In this document: positions 33,181 to 43,662 of the stretch, piece by piece
Layout of the letters: the number at the start of each line of letters is the position of its first letter
Position numbering within the stretch: position 1 is the stretch's first letter
Assembly: GCA_013396915.1 (NCBI GenBank)
Contig: VWZL01000430.1
Location: forward strand, 100 to 64,099
DNA length: 64,000 bases
Direction of reading: 5' to 3'
From: Stercorarius parasiticus
Taxonomy: Eukaryota; Chordata; Aves; Charadriiformes; Stercorariidae
The notes under the pieces: generated by a model
Database searches by the model: none
What the model saw: the letters and a program-made list of their open reading frames with translations, nothing else
What the model was told of the DNA's origin: nothing
Made by a program: the position numbers and the translations under genes

Positions 33181-35631
33181 TAAGAACTTTAAAATAGGAC
33201 AATGCAAGGAGAGCTGAGCTACCTGGGGTTGGAGGGCAGACCTGTTTTCACCCAAGGTTCCTTGTGGTCCCAAGTTGGTGCTAAATTCAGTCTATGAGCT
33301 TCTGTGGTCCAGGAAGACTATAGGGTCTCTTGGGTCAGCGTCTGATGAGTTTCCAGAGCGGAGCATCTGCCCTTTGCTACTCATGTGGAAGTTTTACAGT
33401 TCAGGCCAAGAGATGACCAAACACCAAGCTGCTTGCTGCCATATGGGGCACTAGGCATCCTGAAAGAGCTTCCTCCAGGGCAGAAATAATGACTGTGTGC
33501 ATAGTTGTGTGGCCCAAGACTTGCCATATCCTGGTGGTTCTTGCTGTCAGGCCTTCACACTGCTGCACCTTGATAGGAGTTGTCTGGCTTATGGATCTTC
33601 CCACAGCCAGAGCTTTGGGTGTCCACAGGGCAAGACCTCGGGTGCAGAGGCTTTTGCTGAAAGCACGGTCAGACCCAGGCAGGCCAGGACACAGTTTTAT
33701 GCTGGAGACTTCCCACCTCAGAGTGTAACAGGGAAGCAGAATCATCTCTTCTGGAAAGCAGGTGGACCCCCATCCCACCCTCCCACCCCGATGCTCCAGA
33801 GAGGAGGGAAGCCTGACAGAGTCCCACCTCACAGTGGAACAGCCTTTACTCTTGGTGCAGAATCAGATGATTTCTGAAATGTCACCAGCTCTGGCTGTGC
33901 AATCTTTAGGCTTTTGCAACCTACAGTATTGACAGAACAAGCAGTTAAACAAATGCTATCTTCTGCTGTAACGTTTGTTATTGTCAGCCACAAACCACAG
34001 GCAGCTTGGCCTGACTCCAGGAGGGAGACCTGCATAAATATTCCCATGTTAGCAGTTATCTTCAAGATACAGCCTCAGCTTGGGTCTTTCCCAGAGAGGA
34101 TGGAGAGATAATGGCTTACAGGCAAAGGCAGATCGTCACAGCACACTGCCAGCAGAAGCTGGGGCCATGGAAACCGGCTCCCTGGGCTCCGGAGCTTCAT
34201 CTTCTGCACCTCCCAAACCCAAGCAGGAATTTTCAGACAACAGATCATATGCACACACGTATGCACATATGCGTGGAGAGAGGGGCAGCAGGCTAAAGGA
34301 GGCTGTATGGTGTATTTGTTGGCAGTCCCTGTGGGTTCAGCTTTGAGGAATTAGACTAGCAAAATGGCAAAATCCATGCCAGTTTTGAATTCTGTCACAT
34401 CAAAAACCTCTCCCATGTTCCCTACTGGGATATTGGAACTGTCAGTTCATTGCAGCCAAGACAATGGGTACTGCTAATCCAAAAAAGGTCCTAAATATGG
34501 AGCCGTAGCACAGAATTCATACGTATTTCATATATTGTGCCTATAAAGTAAAATGCTATTTGGTATAGTCCTTCTTGGTTACCTTGTTGATGCCCCTGAC
34601 ACTACAGATGGGATGGGATGAGATGAGTGGGGAGAGTGCAGATGGACTTAGTCATCTGCTACCTCCTTTCTCAGAAGCAGGACAAGATGCCGAACCCTCA
34701 GGCCTTCCTGCAGTCACGCTTTCAGAGGCATGTGTGCAACCCTGGATGCTCCCCTGGAGATGAATGGCCAGTCTTTGTGAATGACCATTCATAATGACTG
34801 AGGAGGAAGTCCTCAGCCAGAGCAGATAACTGAGGGTGGCTCAGATTCAAGTGTGCTTGGTTCTTGCAGAAGGTTGTCCAGTTCTCCCATACCTCCAGCT
34901 GCTGAAGGTGTGTAATGATTGAGTATGCGACTCTTTATCACAGTTGAGTGGACCTGTGGACTAAGGCACCAATGTTAGGAGTTGCAGAGCTGTGTATTTT
35001 AAGATGAGATGCCTCAGTGCTAAGCATTTACCTAGATCCTCCCAAGAATCCAGCATTTCGCAATACGGGAATAGAAACCCTGTCTTGCCTTGGTACAGCA
35101 GTGATAGAAGTCTTGGCGTTTGTGTGAAGACCAGCTGGCAGAGAGGACGGTGCAGGTCTCTGTGCGTGGTGCTGCCTGCGTTGCCCTTGCGGTGCAGGGC
35201 TCAGTGCTGTTGTTGTGTCACACTTCCCCACTGCCCTCCGTGGGCAGCGTGTTATGAAAGAGTCGAGCCGTTATAGTTGCCTTCACTTGGCTGGCACCCA
35301 GGCTGCATCAGCTTTTTGTTCCTGATTCCTTTCCTGCTTAAGAAAACAATTGAGGGGTTTTTTTTCATCTCTGATGATCCTGTGAATGTGTTTCCTTTCC
35401 AGCCACGTGGCCTGTAACCAGCTCTGGGCTCCAATGCAATCAAAAACTGCATGTAACAAGGCTGAAGACTGTAGCCCTCCAGAAGTGAAACTCCTTGGAC
35501 CTGTCCTGATGGGCTTTGAGCGTGGTCTGATTTAACATGAGCATGGGAGGCTGGGCTGTTGGGATTCACTCCTGAATCAGTAGCACCGCTATAGGTCTGA
35601 CATCCTCAGAAGCAGGGCCGCAATGATCTGA
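33181..35631. other. Intergenic with one candidate regulatory block
   Basis: No gene recognised. The block at 33890-34080 is listed separately. About 34330-34565 is AT-rich and non-repetitive. The CATATGCACACACGTATGC-like stretch at 34247-34272 is a small region of ATGCACA direct repeats. Confidence 0.45.
33890..34080. promoter_or_regulatory. Candidate enhancer with RUNX, FOX-like and GATA words
   Basis: A compact non-repetitive block that contains AACCACAG (RUNX-type) at 33993-34000, TTAAACAAATG (forkhead-like) near 33945, GTTATCTTC (GATA-type on the reverse strand) near 34055, and CATAAATATTCC. The clustering of distinct motif classes within 190 bases in otherwise mixed DNA suggests a regulatory element. 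Not tested by alignment. Confidence 0.22.
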
Positions 35632-35833
35632 CAGGGTAGTGAGGCACTGGCCCAGGTTGCCCAGGGAAGCTGTCAATGCCCCATCCCTGGAGGTGTTCAG
35701 GACCAGGCTGGATGAGGCTTTGAGCAGCCTGGTCTGGTGGGAGGTGTCCCTGCCCAGGGCAGGGGGGTTGGAATGAGATGATCTTTAAAGTCCCTTCCAA
35801 CCGGAACTGTTCTGTGATTCTGTGATTCTGTGA
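35632..35833 (+). mobile_element. CR1 LINE fragment, 3' end with octamer tail
   Basis: Plus-oriented CR1 3' end: CACTGGCCCAGGTTGCCCAG, CCCCATCCCTGGAGGTGTTC, GAGCAGCCTGGTCTGGTGGG, the GTGTCCCTGCCCAGGGCAGG segment and GTCCCTTCCAACC, then GTGATTCTGTGATTCTGTGAC as a near-perfect octamer tail. The 5' end is truncated. Confidence 0.92.
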
Positions 35834-36112
35834 CACCCAAAATCAGCTCTGTGGCCCCTGTAAAATATCTGTTGGGAGGGTAGTGAGTGCTGTGCCTAGT
35901 CCTGCTGCGGCCATGCTTCTCATACGCAGGCAGGCTGTGCTCGCTGTCTGGCTGCAGCACCAGGAGCCAGCTGCACTGCCCAACCGCCTATGCATGGAAA
36001 TTCTGATGGAAAAACAAGGGATGAACGTTAATCCCTCAAAGCAAAGCTTGGTTGGCCTCTGCAGGGTGTATATGTGCCACTTTGGTATTTGGGAGAGAGG
36101 GAGCAAGTGTCG

Positions 36113-36604
36113 TCAATGGAGCCATAAGAAGGACATGGACCTGTTGGAGTGAGTCCAGAGGAGGCCACGAAGATGATCCGAGGGCTGGAGCCCCTCTGCT
36201 GTGAGGACAGGCTGAGAGAGTTGGGAGTGTTCAGCCTGGAGAAGAGAAGGCTCCGGGGAGACCTTATAGCGGCCTTCCAGTACCTAAAGGGGGCCTACAG
36301 GAAAGCTGGAGAGGGACTTTTTACAAGGGCATGTAGTGATATTATGAGGGGTAATGGCTTCAAACTGGAAGAGGGGAGATTTAGATGAGATATGGGGAAG
36401 AAATTCTTTGCTGTGAGGGTGGTGAGCCCCTGGCCCAGGTTGCCCCGAGAAGCTGTGGCTGCCCCATCCCTGGAGGGGTTTAAGGCCAGGCTGGTCGGGA
36501 CTTGGAGCAACCTGGTGTGGTGGGAGGTGTCCCTGCCCAGGGCAGGGGGTGGCACTGGATGGTCTTTAAGGTCCCTTCCAACTCTAGCATTTTGTGATTC
36601 TATG
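36113..36604 (+). mobile_element. CR1 LINE fragment, about 490 bp
   Basis: Plus-oriented and relatively well preserved. It begins in the GACATGGACCTGTTGGAG region and proceeds through CGAAGATGATCCGAGGGCTG, CTCTGCTGTGAGGACAGG, CAGCCTGGAGAAGAGAAGG and GAAGAAATTCTTTGCTGTG to the shared CR1 3' end and a short TGTGATTCTATGA tail. By eye it closely resembles the copy at 40845-41437. This is non-coding 3' sequence; no reverse transcriptase frame is present. Confidence 0.93.
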
Positions 36605-38295
36605 AAGTGAGCAAATTGTCTTAAAACAGCACAGTCATGACAAATGCATGCAAAGACTGTTACTAAATCCTAGGTCCGCGAGGTCTCAGTCAATCCTGCT
36701 GATTTTTGGGGAATTATTCCTGCCCTGGGAGAGGAAGATAGACTTTTCTTCTGTTACCCCTTCTGCCCCACAGCAAGCACTGTTTGAAAGGCCTGCAGAA
36801 CAGACAGTGACCTTAAAGTAAACATTTCCCCCATTGCTCCTTCATCACAGGCTTTAGACATCATTTCTGGAAAGTAAACTCAAGCCTTGGTTTCTGCAGA
36901 GCTGCACAGTGGTGCTGTTGCTGTCTCTCCTCCTTGGGATGATGTTGGTGGAGCTCTCTCTGCGTGGTCTCCTTAAGCTGCACCGCTGAAGAGCCAGCAC
37001 ACAGGAGGAATGAGCAAAGAGCACTTTTCTGGTGAACTAAGTTTTCAGACACAGCATGTTTGCTAAACGTGAACGTGAGAGCTTACCTGCCTCCCAGAGA
37101 TGGGTCCCATTCAGCTGGAACAGCTCAATGAGACAGGAATGGCTACAGTGGACCCAGCCTATGCTGACCATTTTCAGTTTGGCTGGAAGAGCCAATTCCA
37201 TGTTCCTGGTGGAAGAACAAGAAATGAGTGGCTTGTCTCCTCTGCTTGGGGATGTAGCACATGCACTATTTTCATGTGCCTGAGGCAGCACTGACTACCT
37301 GACATGCTTTTTAGGTAGCAGCAGCACTTCTTGACACAGATTCAGCCCAGCAAGCCACAACTGGGTCACCTCAGGGCTGGCTTGCATCCTTTTTGATGTG
37401 GGCCAGCCTTGGGAGGGATGCAGCAGTTTAGCTCCTCCAAGGGGCTAACTGCTCTGAGCGTGTCCAGGCTTGGCTCCATGTGGTCCCTGGGATGAAAGGT
37501 GGAAAATCTTGTCTGTGTGCCTCTCCCATCCGCAGGAGAGCTTTGCTGGGCAAGCTGGGCCAGCTGTAGGACTGAGAGAAACAGGGGAAAAAGTACTGGT
37601 GGAGTCATTTGTAGTGAGGTGCGAGGAAGTTCATCACCCGTTGTGTCTTGTAGGGCTGATTGCAGGGCACAGCTAAGGGTGAGGATACCTCCAGGTCAGA
37701 TGGAAATGAACTGGAAACGAACATTGCTGGGCTTGGAAGTGGGCTCATGTTAGGGACAGAACGAGAAAGATTTCCTGTAACTGGTGTCGCCTCAGGCTAT
37801 ACAAATGTACCAGGAAATCATGGAACTGGGCCAAATGAAGCAAAATTCATTCAGGAAAGAAAAGTTCAGGGTTGTAATTGAACCTGTTTCAGAGCTGTTT
37901 CAGAGTGAAACATTTCCGTGTTTCCTTTTGAAGTAAATGTTTTGAAATCTCAATATTTTCCTGCTTTATGTGTTAGCAGAAAAATCACTTCAAGTTCAGA
38001 ATAGAAATGGAAGCTTGGAATTACCTAAAATAATGAGTGCAAAATTTTGTTTCCATGTCTTTTATCCAAGTTAATAGCAAAGTCAAATTCTGACGTCTTG
38101 AAATCCCTGATGGGAGAGATCTTTGCACTCTGCGCAGCTTCCCTGTGGCCCGGAGAGATGAATGCATGTCACCACGTGTCAATTACTTGCTCTGACTCTT
38201 CTGCTCTTCTTTACACTATGCAGGGCAGCAGGTGTTGTCCTTCCCACTGGTGCAGCAGTGTCCTCTGCATCTTGGTGATCACTTTCCTTGCTCAG
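36605..38295. other. Intergenic, no gene recognised
   Basis: Mixed-composition DNA without a recognised repeat or coding-like frame. A long AT-rich patch lies at about 37870-38060. The frame at 38047-38418 crosses the candidate exon described next. Confidence 0.45.
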
Positions 38296-38414
38296 TGCAT
38301 CTGGCTTGGTGGGAAGCAGCTTGCTTTGGTTACACAAAGCATGAGGAGAAGGGAGGAGGAAGATGGAGGAAGGAGGAAGAGGGGTCAGATGGTGGGAGAC
38401 AGAGATGGAAGGCG
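38296..38414 (+). other. Candidate exon bounded by good splice sites
   Basis: A pyrimidine-rich acceptor ACTTTCCTTGCTCAG ends at 38295, and a strong donor GGCG|GTAAGTGAGG begins at 38415, leaving a 119-base exon. Its 3' part is a purine-rich GAGGAAGA-type run of the sort that acts as a splicing enhancer. The plus frame through it is open but the peptide is Arg/Glu low-complexity, so a non-coding RNA exon is as likely as a coding one, and chance is possible. Confidence 0.2.
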
Positions 38415-38640
38415 GTAAGTGAGGAGGTGGCAGCAGAGAAGAGCAGAAATAGTCCCAGGAAAGGCTCCTATATGGTGGAGATGGTCTTACAGCCTCCTCC
38501 CCAGGACCTGTGAGTCCAGGAGTGTGCTGAGAACGTCTCCTGCAGTGCCAGCTCCCAGTGCAGCCCCGGGTGCACACAGGTTGTTTTTGACTGAGTGTAG
38601 GTTTTTCCCCGAGTTTGTGCAAGACGCTCTCAGAGAGAGC

Positions 38641-38648
38641 TATAAATA
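38641..38648 (+). promoter_or_regulatory. TATA box of a candidate unannotated promoter
   Basis: TATAAATA in the context GAGCTATAAATACCGCAG, followed within 40 bases by CpG-rich sequence. A TATA box of this quality next to a sharp rise in GC and CpG is typical of a real core promoter. The expected start is 25-32 bases on, near 38670. The promoter call is inference from layout. Confidence 0.35.
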
Positions 38649-38669
38649 CCGCAGTGCTTCCTGTGTGGC

Positions 38670-38799
38670 TCTGCACGGAGGAAGCTGCTTCCCCGGGAGG
38701 GGAAGAGGCAGCGAGCGTCCTCGGGGGCGCAGGCAGCTGCACTGGTTGGGGTGCAGGGAGAGGGGGGCCGCATTGTGCAAGAGCCCCCCTCTTTCCCAG
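38670..38799 (+). other. Candidate first exon downstream of the TATA box
   Basis: CpG-rich sequence of about 130 bases from the predicted start to a good donor TTTCCCAG|GTAGGG (GT at 38800-38801). A possible second exon lies at 39192-39295, between the acceptor CTCCTCTGCCCAG and the donor CCTG|GTGAGA. No ATG lies in the first exon, so if real this is a non-coding RNA or starts translation further on. Confidence 0.22.
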
Positions 38800-38801
38800 G
38801 T

Positions 38802-40067
38802 AGGGACTGGCTGCTTCCATCCAGCGCGGGTGGCAGAGCCAAGCCCTGTTGCTCCGTGTCAGACTGGCCTTATTTGGGTGTTTTAGAAAGCAGCATGTGG
38901 GGAAGCCATGGGGGGCTTCCTGGGGGCCAAGGCGGGAGGAGGAGGGTGAGGTGCATTCAGAAACTTGTGCTAGGAACCAACAGTGAGGTTCTGCTGGGGA
39001 CAGTCCCAGCCCCTTTCTGACCGAGGTCCAGTGCGTGAGAAGGTGCTGCTTTGACTGATAAAGGAGGTGATACTCCTGAAGAGGGGCTTTTGGAGTGTTT
39101 CCGATGGGTTTGCAGCCACTGAGATCTCTACAGAGGTGAGGAGATGGGGCGACCTCTCACTCCACCATCACTCTCCTGGCTCCTCTGCCCAGCTCCTGCT
39201 GACAGCCCTTGAGGCAGCAGAGCTCCCAGAGAGGAAGGGAAGGTGTGTCAGGTGTGATTGTACCCAACCAACAAGCAGGTGATGGAAAGTACCTGGTGAG
39301 ACATCCGCAGGCCACCCAGTGTTCTCCTCACCAGGCTCCAAGTTTGCTGGAGATTCTCTGGGGCTACACTAACGGGTTGAAGGCTCCAGCCAAGCTCTGG
39401 ACCCTCTCTGAGGTCTGCTTTGGCTACTGATACCTCTTTGGTTTTCTACAGCTGTTTCTGCAGTGATGCCCAGGCTGGCAGGGCAGCAGATGCGGGGACC
39501 TCCGGAGAAACACAGGGCAGGGGCACAGAGAGGGAAGGTACTTGCACCTTTGATCCCACTTCTGCTTTGTGTCCGTCCACCTTGCAAAGGGGTTTGTCTG
39601 TCCTCACCATGGAGACAAACTATCAGTCACAGCTATTGGCAGGAGTGGAAACCATTCCTCGAGCCTCCACAGACTTTGCAAGCAGCCCTGTAAAGCAGCT
39701 GCTGCTGTACCCACACCTCTGTGGCTGATCCCCTTCTCCTTCGGTCACCTTCCTCCTGCTCCTCTCCTCCCCTTCATCTCCCACAGGCTGTGAAGATCTG
39801 CCTGGTCTGTTTGTAGCCACCACAAGAAAAAGGCTTTTGCACTCTTCATGCCTCTCCAATACTTCTCAACAATATTTTGCTCCTGTTGGGTAGTGTTGCA
39901 GCCTGGGAGACTGACAAAATACCTAATCCTGACAACACTTGTGAGGGGCATGGCTATTTGGGTCCTCTCTCACATCTTTGGCTGCTCTGGAAGCTTTGAG
40001 TGTCAGTTAGTAATGGGTGATTCATAGCTGGGGCAAGGAGCCTTGCAGAATTACTGAAGTGCTGGTA
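38802..40067. other. Intergenic, no gene recognised
   Basis: Apart from the possible second exon at 39192-39295, no gene or repeat is recognised. Several frames of 70-100 codons overlap on both strands at 39400-39860 and look like chance. Confidence 0.4.
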
Positions 40068-40500
40068 GACACATGTCTGGAGGTCTCCAGTCCAACCTCA
40101 CACTTGGAGCAGGACTATCCCCAGCACTAGATCAAGCTGGATGTGTATTTGTTTAGCTTAGTCTTGAAAAATTCCAAGATGAAGATGAGATGAAGACCTC
40201 CATTTCCATGTGGGCTGTTGTTAGGTTGCCCTTAGCCTCCTCTTCACCATGCTAGATCAGCCCCACTCGTGCAGCCCCTCCCTCTAGCCCTATGCTCTGT
40301 CTCCCTGGACCTGGCCCTCTCCAGTTTCCCTACCTCCCTACTGAACTGGGGTCCAACACTGGTCCCCGTATTCCAGGCACAGCCTCAAGTAGGGCAGATA
40401 ATAACTTCCCTCAGCTTGCCAGGCATGGTTCATCTACTGCACTCCAGTTTATGGTTTGCCATATTTGCAGGAGTGCGCTGCTGGTTTCTGCTGTATCAGG
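40068..40500 (-). mobile_element. CR1 LINE fragment, minus orientation, older
   Basis: Reverse-strand CR1: GTCTGGAGGTCTCCAGTCC, AACCTCACACTTGGAGCAGG, CCTTAGCCTCCTCTTCACC, CTGGACCTGGCCCTCTCCAG and a TATTCCAGGCACAGCCTCAA segment follow the order of the reverse-complemented element. It is diverged, and the terminal octamer that should precede 40068 on plus is lost. Confidence 0.8.
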
Positions 40501-40844
40501 CAGAGCCTGAACCAGAAGGAAGCACCAAGCTGACGTTGCATGCCATTGTGTGAGGAACTTGCCTGAGGTTTTGCATTTGGGAAGCCCCAGGGCTCAAATT
40601 GAAAACAAAATTGGTACTCATACAAGTTCTGGTCCCCAAGGAAGCTTCATCCACAGGAGATGTCAAGCTGATTCTCAGCTGTCATTTAGGGAAGATGGGA
40701 CTTGGGTGGAGGCACTTGGAACAGAAACGTGACCTTTTCAGACTCAAGCATAGATGGCGAAGCACACCGGCCTAGCTTTCCTATGATTTTTAATAACTAT
40801 GCTTTAAATGATCTTTAAGCCAATTCGATGATATGGGGGACATC

Positions 40845-41437
40845 AAAAGAAGCATGGCCATCAGGTCAAGGGAGGTGATTCTACCCCCTACTCCACTCTG
40901 GTGAGACCCCACCTGGAGTACTGTGTCCAGTTCTGGAGCCCTCAGCACAAGAAAGACATGGACCTGTTGGAGCGGGGCCAGAGGAGGCCACGAAGATGAT
41001 CCGAGGGCTGGAGCCCCTCTGCTGTGAGGACAGGCTGAGAGAGTTTGGGGGGTTCAGCCTGGAGAAGAGAAGGCTCTGGGGAGACCTTATAGCGGCCCTC
41101 CAGTATATGAAGGGGGCTACAGAAAAGCTGGGGAGGGACTCTGGATCAGGGAGTGTAATGACAGGATGAGGGGTAATGGTTTCAAACTGAAAGAGGATAG
41201 ATTTAGATTGGATATTAGGAAGAAATTCTTGGCTGTGAGGGTGGTGAGCCCTTGGCCCAGGTTGCCCAGAGAAGCTGTGGCTGCCCCATCCCTGGAGGTG
41301 TTCAAGGCCAGGTTGGACGGGGCTTGGAGCAACCTGGTGTGGTGGGAGGTGTCCCTGCCCAGGGCAGGGGGTGGAACGAGATGGTCTTTAAGGTCCCTTC
41401 CCACCCAAACCATTCTGTGAATCTGTGATTTTATGAC
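40845..41437 (+). mobile_element. CR1 LINE fragment, about 590 bp, best preserved copy
   Basis: Plus-oriented CR1 3' region. It starts with GATCAAGGGAGGTGATTCT-like sequence and CACCTGGAGTACTGTGTCC, continues through the GACATGGACCTGTTGGAG, GATCCGAGGGCTGGAGCCC and AAGAAATTCTTGGCTGTG blocks, and ends with the GTCCCTTCCCACCC segment and a CTGTGATTTTATGAC tail. The part from about 40960 parallels the copy at 36113-36604. No intact reverse transcriptase frame. Confidence 0.93.
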
Positions 41438-43620
41438 TTCAGATTTTTTTTTGTCTGGAAGTGGCAGCACTGTGTTTACAGTTGAAAACCAGACTGGCAT
41501 GGGACTAGGGATCAGGAAGGGCAGGGGGAGGGAAAGTGACAGTTTTTTTAAATGGAAAATCTGCCAAAATTGATGTGTATTCACAGAATGTTTCTAAATT
41601 ATAAATACTGTATTTCCTAAGACAGGTGAACTTGGGGAACTAGCGCAGACAGAGAAAAAGCTCTTCCACGGTGTGGTCCTCATGGGAAGAAGGTCCCTGT
41701 GGTGGAGCGTCAGGCATGGCTATGCCCCGATCTCATCGCGTTTCCCCATGAAGTGTCCGCTTAGGACCAATGCATAGTGTGGGGACAGGAGCAGGGGAGG
41801 TGTAAGGAAACCCTCCAGAAGTCTTCCACTGACCAGGTTCCCCTTCAGGGGAAGCTAATGAGATGGGAGGGAAATTTAATTTGAGTTTCTGCTTGGTGTT
41901 TTTGTCAAGAATAGGAGATGGAAGGTTTTCTGAGCCCCTCATTGAGGGAAGTCACTTTGCCATGAACAGCTTTTTGCCAGCTGAACATGTGTGCTCAGTA
42001 AAACAAGTAAAAAGCAAAGAATGAGAACTACCACAGCTAGACTTCCCTCCTGGGATGTGGTAGTGGTGCTTGCTCTGCTCTGCACATCACTACGCAGCCA
42101 AGCTTCTTGGTCAGCTGTAGTCTTTGCAGAACAGCTAATGGAGAAATAGCACATGGGACATCACTCCTGGATTCCCACTCGCCTTGCAAGGAACAGGATG
42201 AGCTGAGAGACAGCTTTGTTGTTCAGCCTTGATGTTTTCTTGGGGAGAATGTCCCCAGCACTAAGTGGTTCCTCAGTTTTGTGGGAAGAGGCAGGACACG
42301 GTCCAACAGTTGGCAGCTGAAACCTTCGCATGGGGAGGCAGGCTCTGATTTTAAGTAGTGTGAATCACCAAGCCCTGAGAGCCACTGCTGGGGCCAGCCA
42401 AGATAGAGGTGGCTTTTCCACATCTATGCTAACTGATACCTCCAAGGACCAATGCTTTGGCCAGACCCATGTCCCTGGGCTCATCATGTCCTACAGGAGA
42501 AGGTCAGAGTGGCTGAGCTCAGCCCTTTATGGCCTTATTTTCTTGCTGAGGCATAGGAAGGCTCCCCAGCTGCATCTACTATAGGATGCTTCATGTCAGG
42601 GGAGGGCAGGAGAGCTCAGAGGACCTCAGGAGTGCGGTACCCTGAGACTGTGTTATGAGGCGTGTGCTGCATGAAGAGAGGGGCTTTCCCAGCGCAAGAC
42701 AAATCCAAAGAAGGAATGTGGATGCATGCCATGCGAGGAATGCTAAAGTGATGAGGTATTTGCAGAAGCTGCAGTTTCTGGCTTTTTCTGCTTGGAAGAA
42801 GAACATGATTCTTCCAGTAGTCAAGAAATAATAAAAAAAAGCATTAATCATGTGGGAGTCCTGTTAAGGAGCCCAGGAAAATCCATCAGTCTGGGGCTGC
42901 CTGGGCAAGAATCTGTGTGAGCTGCCTGGGGACTGTGAAAGGGCTGTGTGAATCCTGGGTGAACAGACACCATCCCGTGCGTGGGGGCAAGAGGCAGGGC
43001 TGTGTTAGGGGCTGGATGGGTGGGTGTTGGTGGGGAGCACAGGCCTGGCTGAGCTGCTCTGGCGGAGATCAGGGCATGCTGGAGGGGAAGGAGGAAAGAC
43101 AGGCTGTGGACAAGGACTGGGAAAAGGAGACTAATTGTTCGTCATTTGTCTCCTCCATGTTGCGGCCCCATTAGCATCTCCATTTATGGTCACTGAGAAA
43201 AATGTGATGAACAAGAGCCACAGTGTGACGCCAGGGCTGACCTGCTCATACAGGTGCTTAGTTGCTATTTCCCTGAAGTGACGGTTTGGACACAGAGAGC
43301 CTCCACTGCACTGTACAAGGAGTGTCTCATAGCCAGCAAAGGGCGTACTCTCAGAGACCCAGTCAACTGCAGTGGTTCTTGCAGGAGAGCTCAGTTCCTA
43401 CGTCTGGTCCATTTTTCCCCCTGACTGAGTGGGAATCAGCCAGGGCATTCAGCTGGCTCAAAGCCATGGGGGTGAGAAACCCCCTGGAGACAGAGAGTTC
43501 ATTCTGCCCCATGGACGAATGCAAATATTTTTATATCATTGGAAAGCAAAATGAAAAACAGCTCAGATGATGCTGAACTGATGGCTGCCCTCACAAGCTT
43601 AGGACCCACGATAGTCCCAG
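41438..43620. other. Intergenic, no gene recognised
   Basis: Mixed DNA with an A-run at 42832-42840. No repeat family, RNA gene or coding-like frame recognised. Confidence 0.45.
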
Positions 43621-43662
43621 GATCTGTTTAAAAGCATCTGTTTAAAAGGATCTGTTTAAAAG
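43621..43662 (+). repeat. Three tandem 14-bp repeats
   Basis: Three adjacent copies of GATCTGTTTAAAAG, the middle one with C in the first position. Each unit contains the TTTAAA palindrome. A recent small duplication; no coding or promoter context is apparent. Confidence 0.85.
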
